DNA from: Daucus carota subsp. sativus
Lineage: Eukaryota; Streptophyta; Magnoliopsida; Apiales; Apiaceae
Reading direction: 5' to 3'
DNA: 64,000 bases
NCBI RefSeq assembly: GCF_001625215.2
Contig: NC_030381.2
Span: forward strand, 51,049,214 to 51,113,213
Notes under the pieces: model-generated
What the model saw: the letters and a program-made list of their open reading frames with translations, nothing else
Database searches by the model: none
Told to the model about the DNA's origin: nothing
Translations under genes and position numbers: made by a program
In this document: positions 63,809-64,000 of the stretch, piece by piece
Numbering within the stretch: position 1 is the first letter of the stretch
Layout: every line of letters begins with the position of its first letter

Positions 63809-64000
63809 CTACCTCCTATAGGCAAATGGCTTCAGTTCCATTGCAGTTTCATTAGTGCCAAGAAAGTCATAGCTACCTCTCATATTCAAATCAAAGTTTA
63901 CAGCACCCGCTTCAACCTTAAGCTTGACATCTTTCTTTTCCGCAACTTCCCCTGTGTATATTGATGCACTCGTGTTCCTACTATTGGCATTAATTTTTCC
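63809..64000 (-). CDS. C-terminal part of an unidentified protein (runs off the window)
   Basis: On the minus strand an uninterrupted 63-codon frame enters at 64000 and ends at TAG (63809-63811). It reads GKINANSRNTSASIYTGEVA, then EKKDVKLKVEAGAVNFDLNM, RGSYDFLGTNETAMELKP and FAYRR. The hydrophilic, evenly spaced, amphipathic pattern and balanced codon use look like real coding sequence. I do not recognise the family. No acceptor site is needed within the visible part, so the start or the upstream exon boundary lies beyond the window. There is no evidence of breakage. Confidence 0.62.
   Translation of the reverse strand, partial: GKINANSRNTSASIYTGEVAEKKDVKLKVEAGAVNFDLNMRGSYDFLGTNETAMELKPFAYRR

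Overview
The window is nuclear DNA from a flowering plant, most likely a eudicot. The genes have many GT-AG introns, AT-rich spacers and plant-only families: S-domain receptor kinases, a non-RD LRR receptor kinase, a BURP protein, a GRF transcription factor with a miR396 site, and pinoresinol/lariciresinol reductases. Short non-autonomous DNA transposons (Stowaway, Tourist, hAT-like and MULE-like types, and a Helitron) fill the spacers. I cannot fix the family or species from sequence alone.

Layout. 1-10.8 kb has no recognisable gene. It holds a poly(A)-tailed retroposon, an hAT-type element with perfect 8-bp target duplications, three Stowaway-type MITEs and other small inverted-repeat elements. 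10.8-17.8 kb holds two receptor kinases that converge: a G-type lectin S-receptor kinase (+) and a non-RD LRR receptor kinase (-). 20.3-23.9 kb holds an F-box gene (-), a decayed partial copy of it, and a BURP gene (+). 26.5-26.8 kb holds a small secreted organ-specific-type protein (-). 29.1-32.2 kb is a GRF gene (-), and 34.1-35.8 kb a seven-span DUF716/TMEM45-type membrane protein (-). 37.4-46.1 kb holds two tandem S-domain receptor kinases (-) with matching exon structure, separated by two Stowaway MITEs and a ~690-bp near-perfect palindrome. 48.5-58.3 kb holds two reductases of the pinoresinol/lariciresinol family, head to head, with a 2.6-kb non-autonomous Helitron between them. 58.3-63.8 kb is MITE-rich. 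The last ~190 bases are the C-terminal exon of an unidentified gene (-) that runs off the right edge.

Functionally there are two themes. One is cell-surface perception: four receptor kinases, three of the S-domain class and one of the class that includes Xa21/EFR-type pattern receptors. The other is lignan metabolism: one reductase looks closer to pinoresinol reductases and the other to pinoresinol-lariciresinol reductases, so they could act in sequence. Exon boundaries were placed by hand from GT/AG sites, reading frame and family conservation. All spliced models close in frame.
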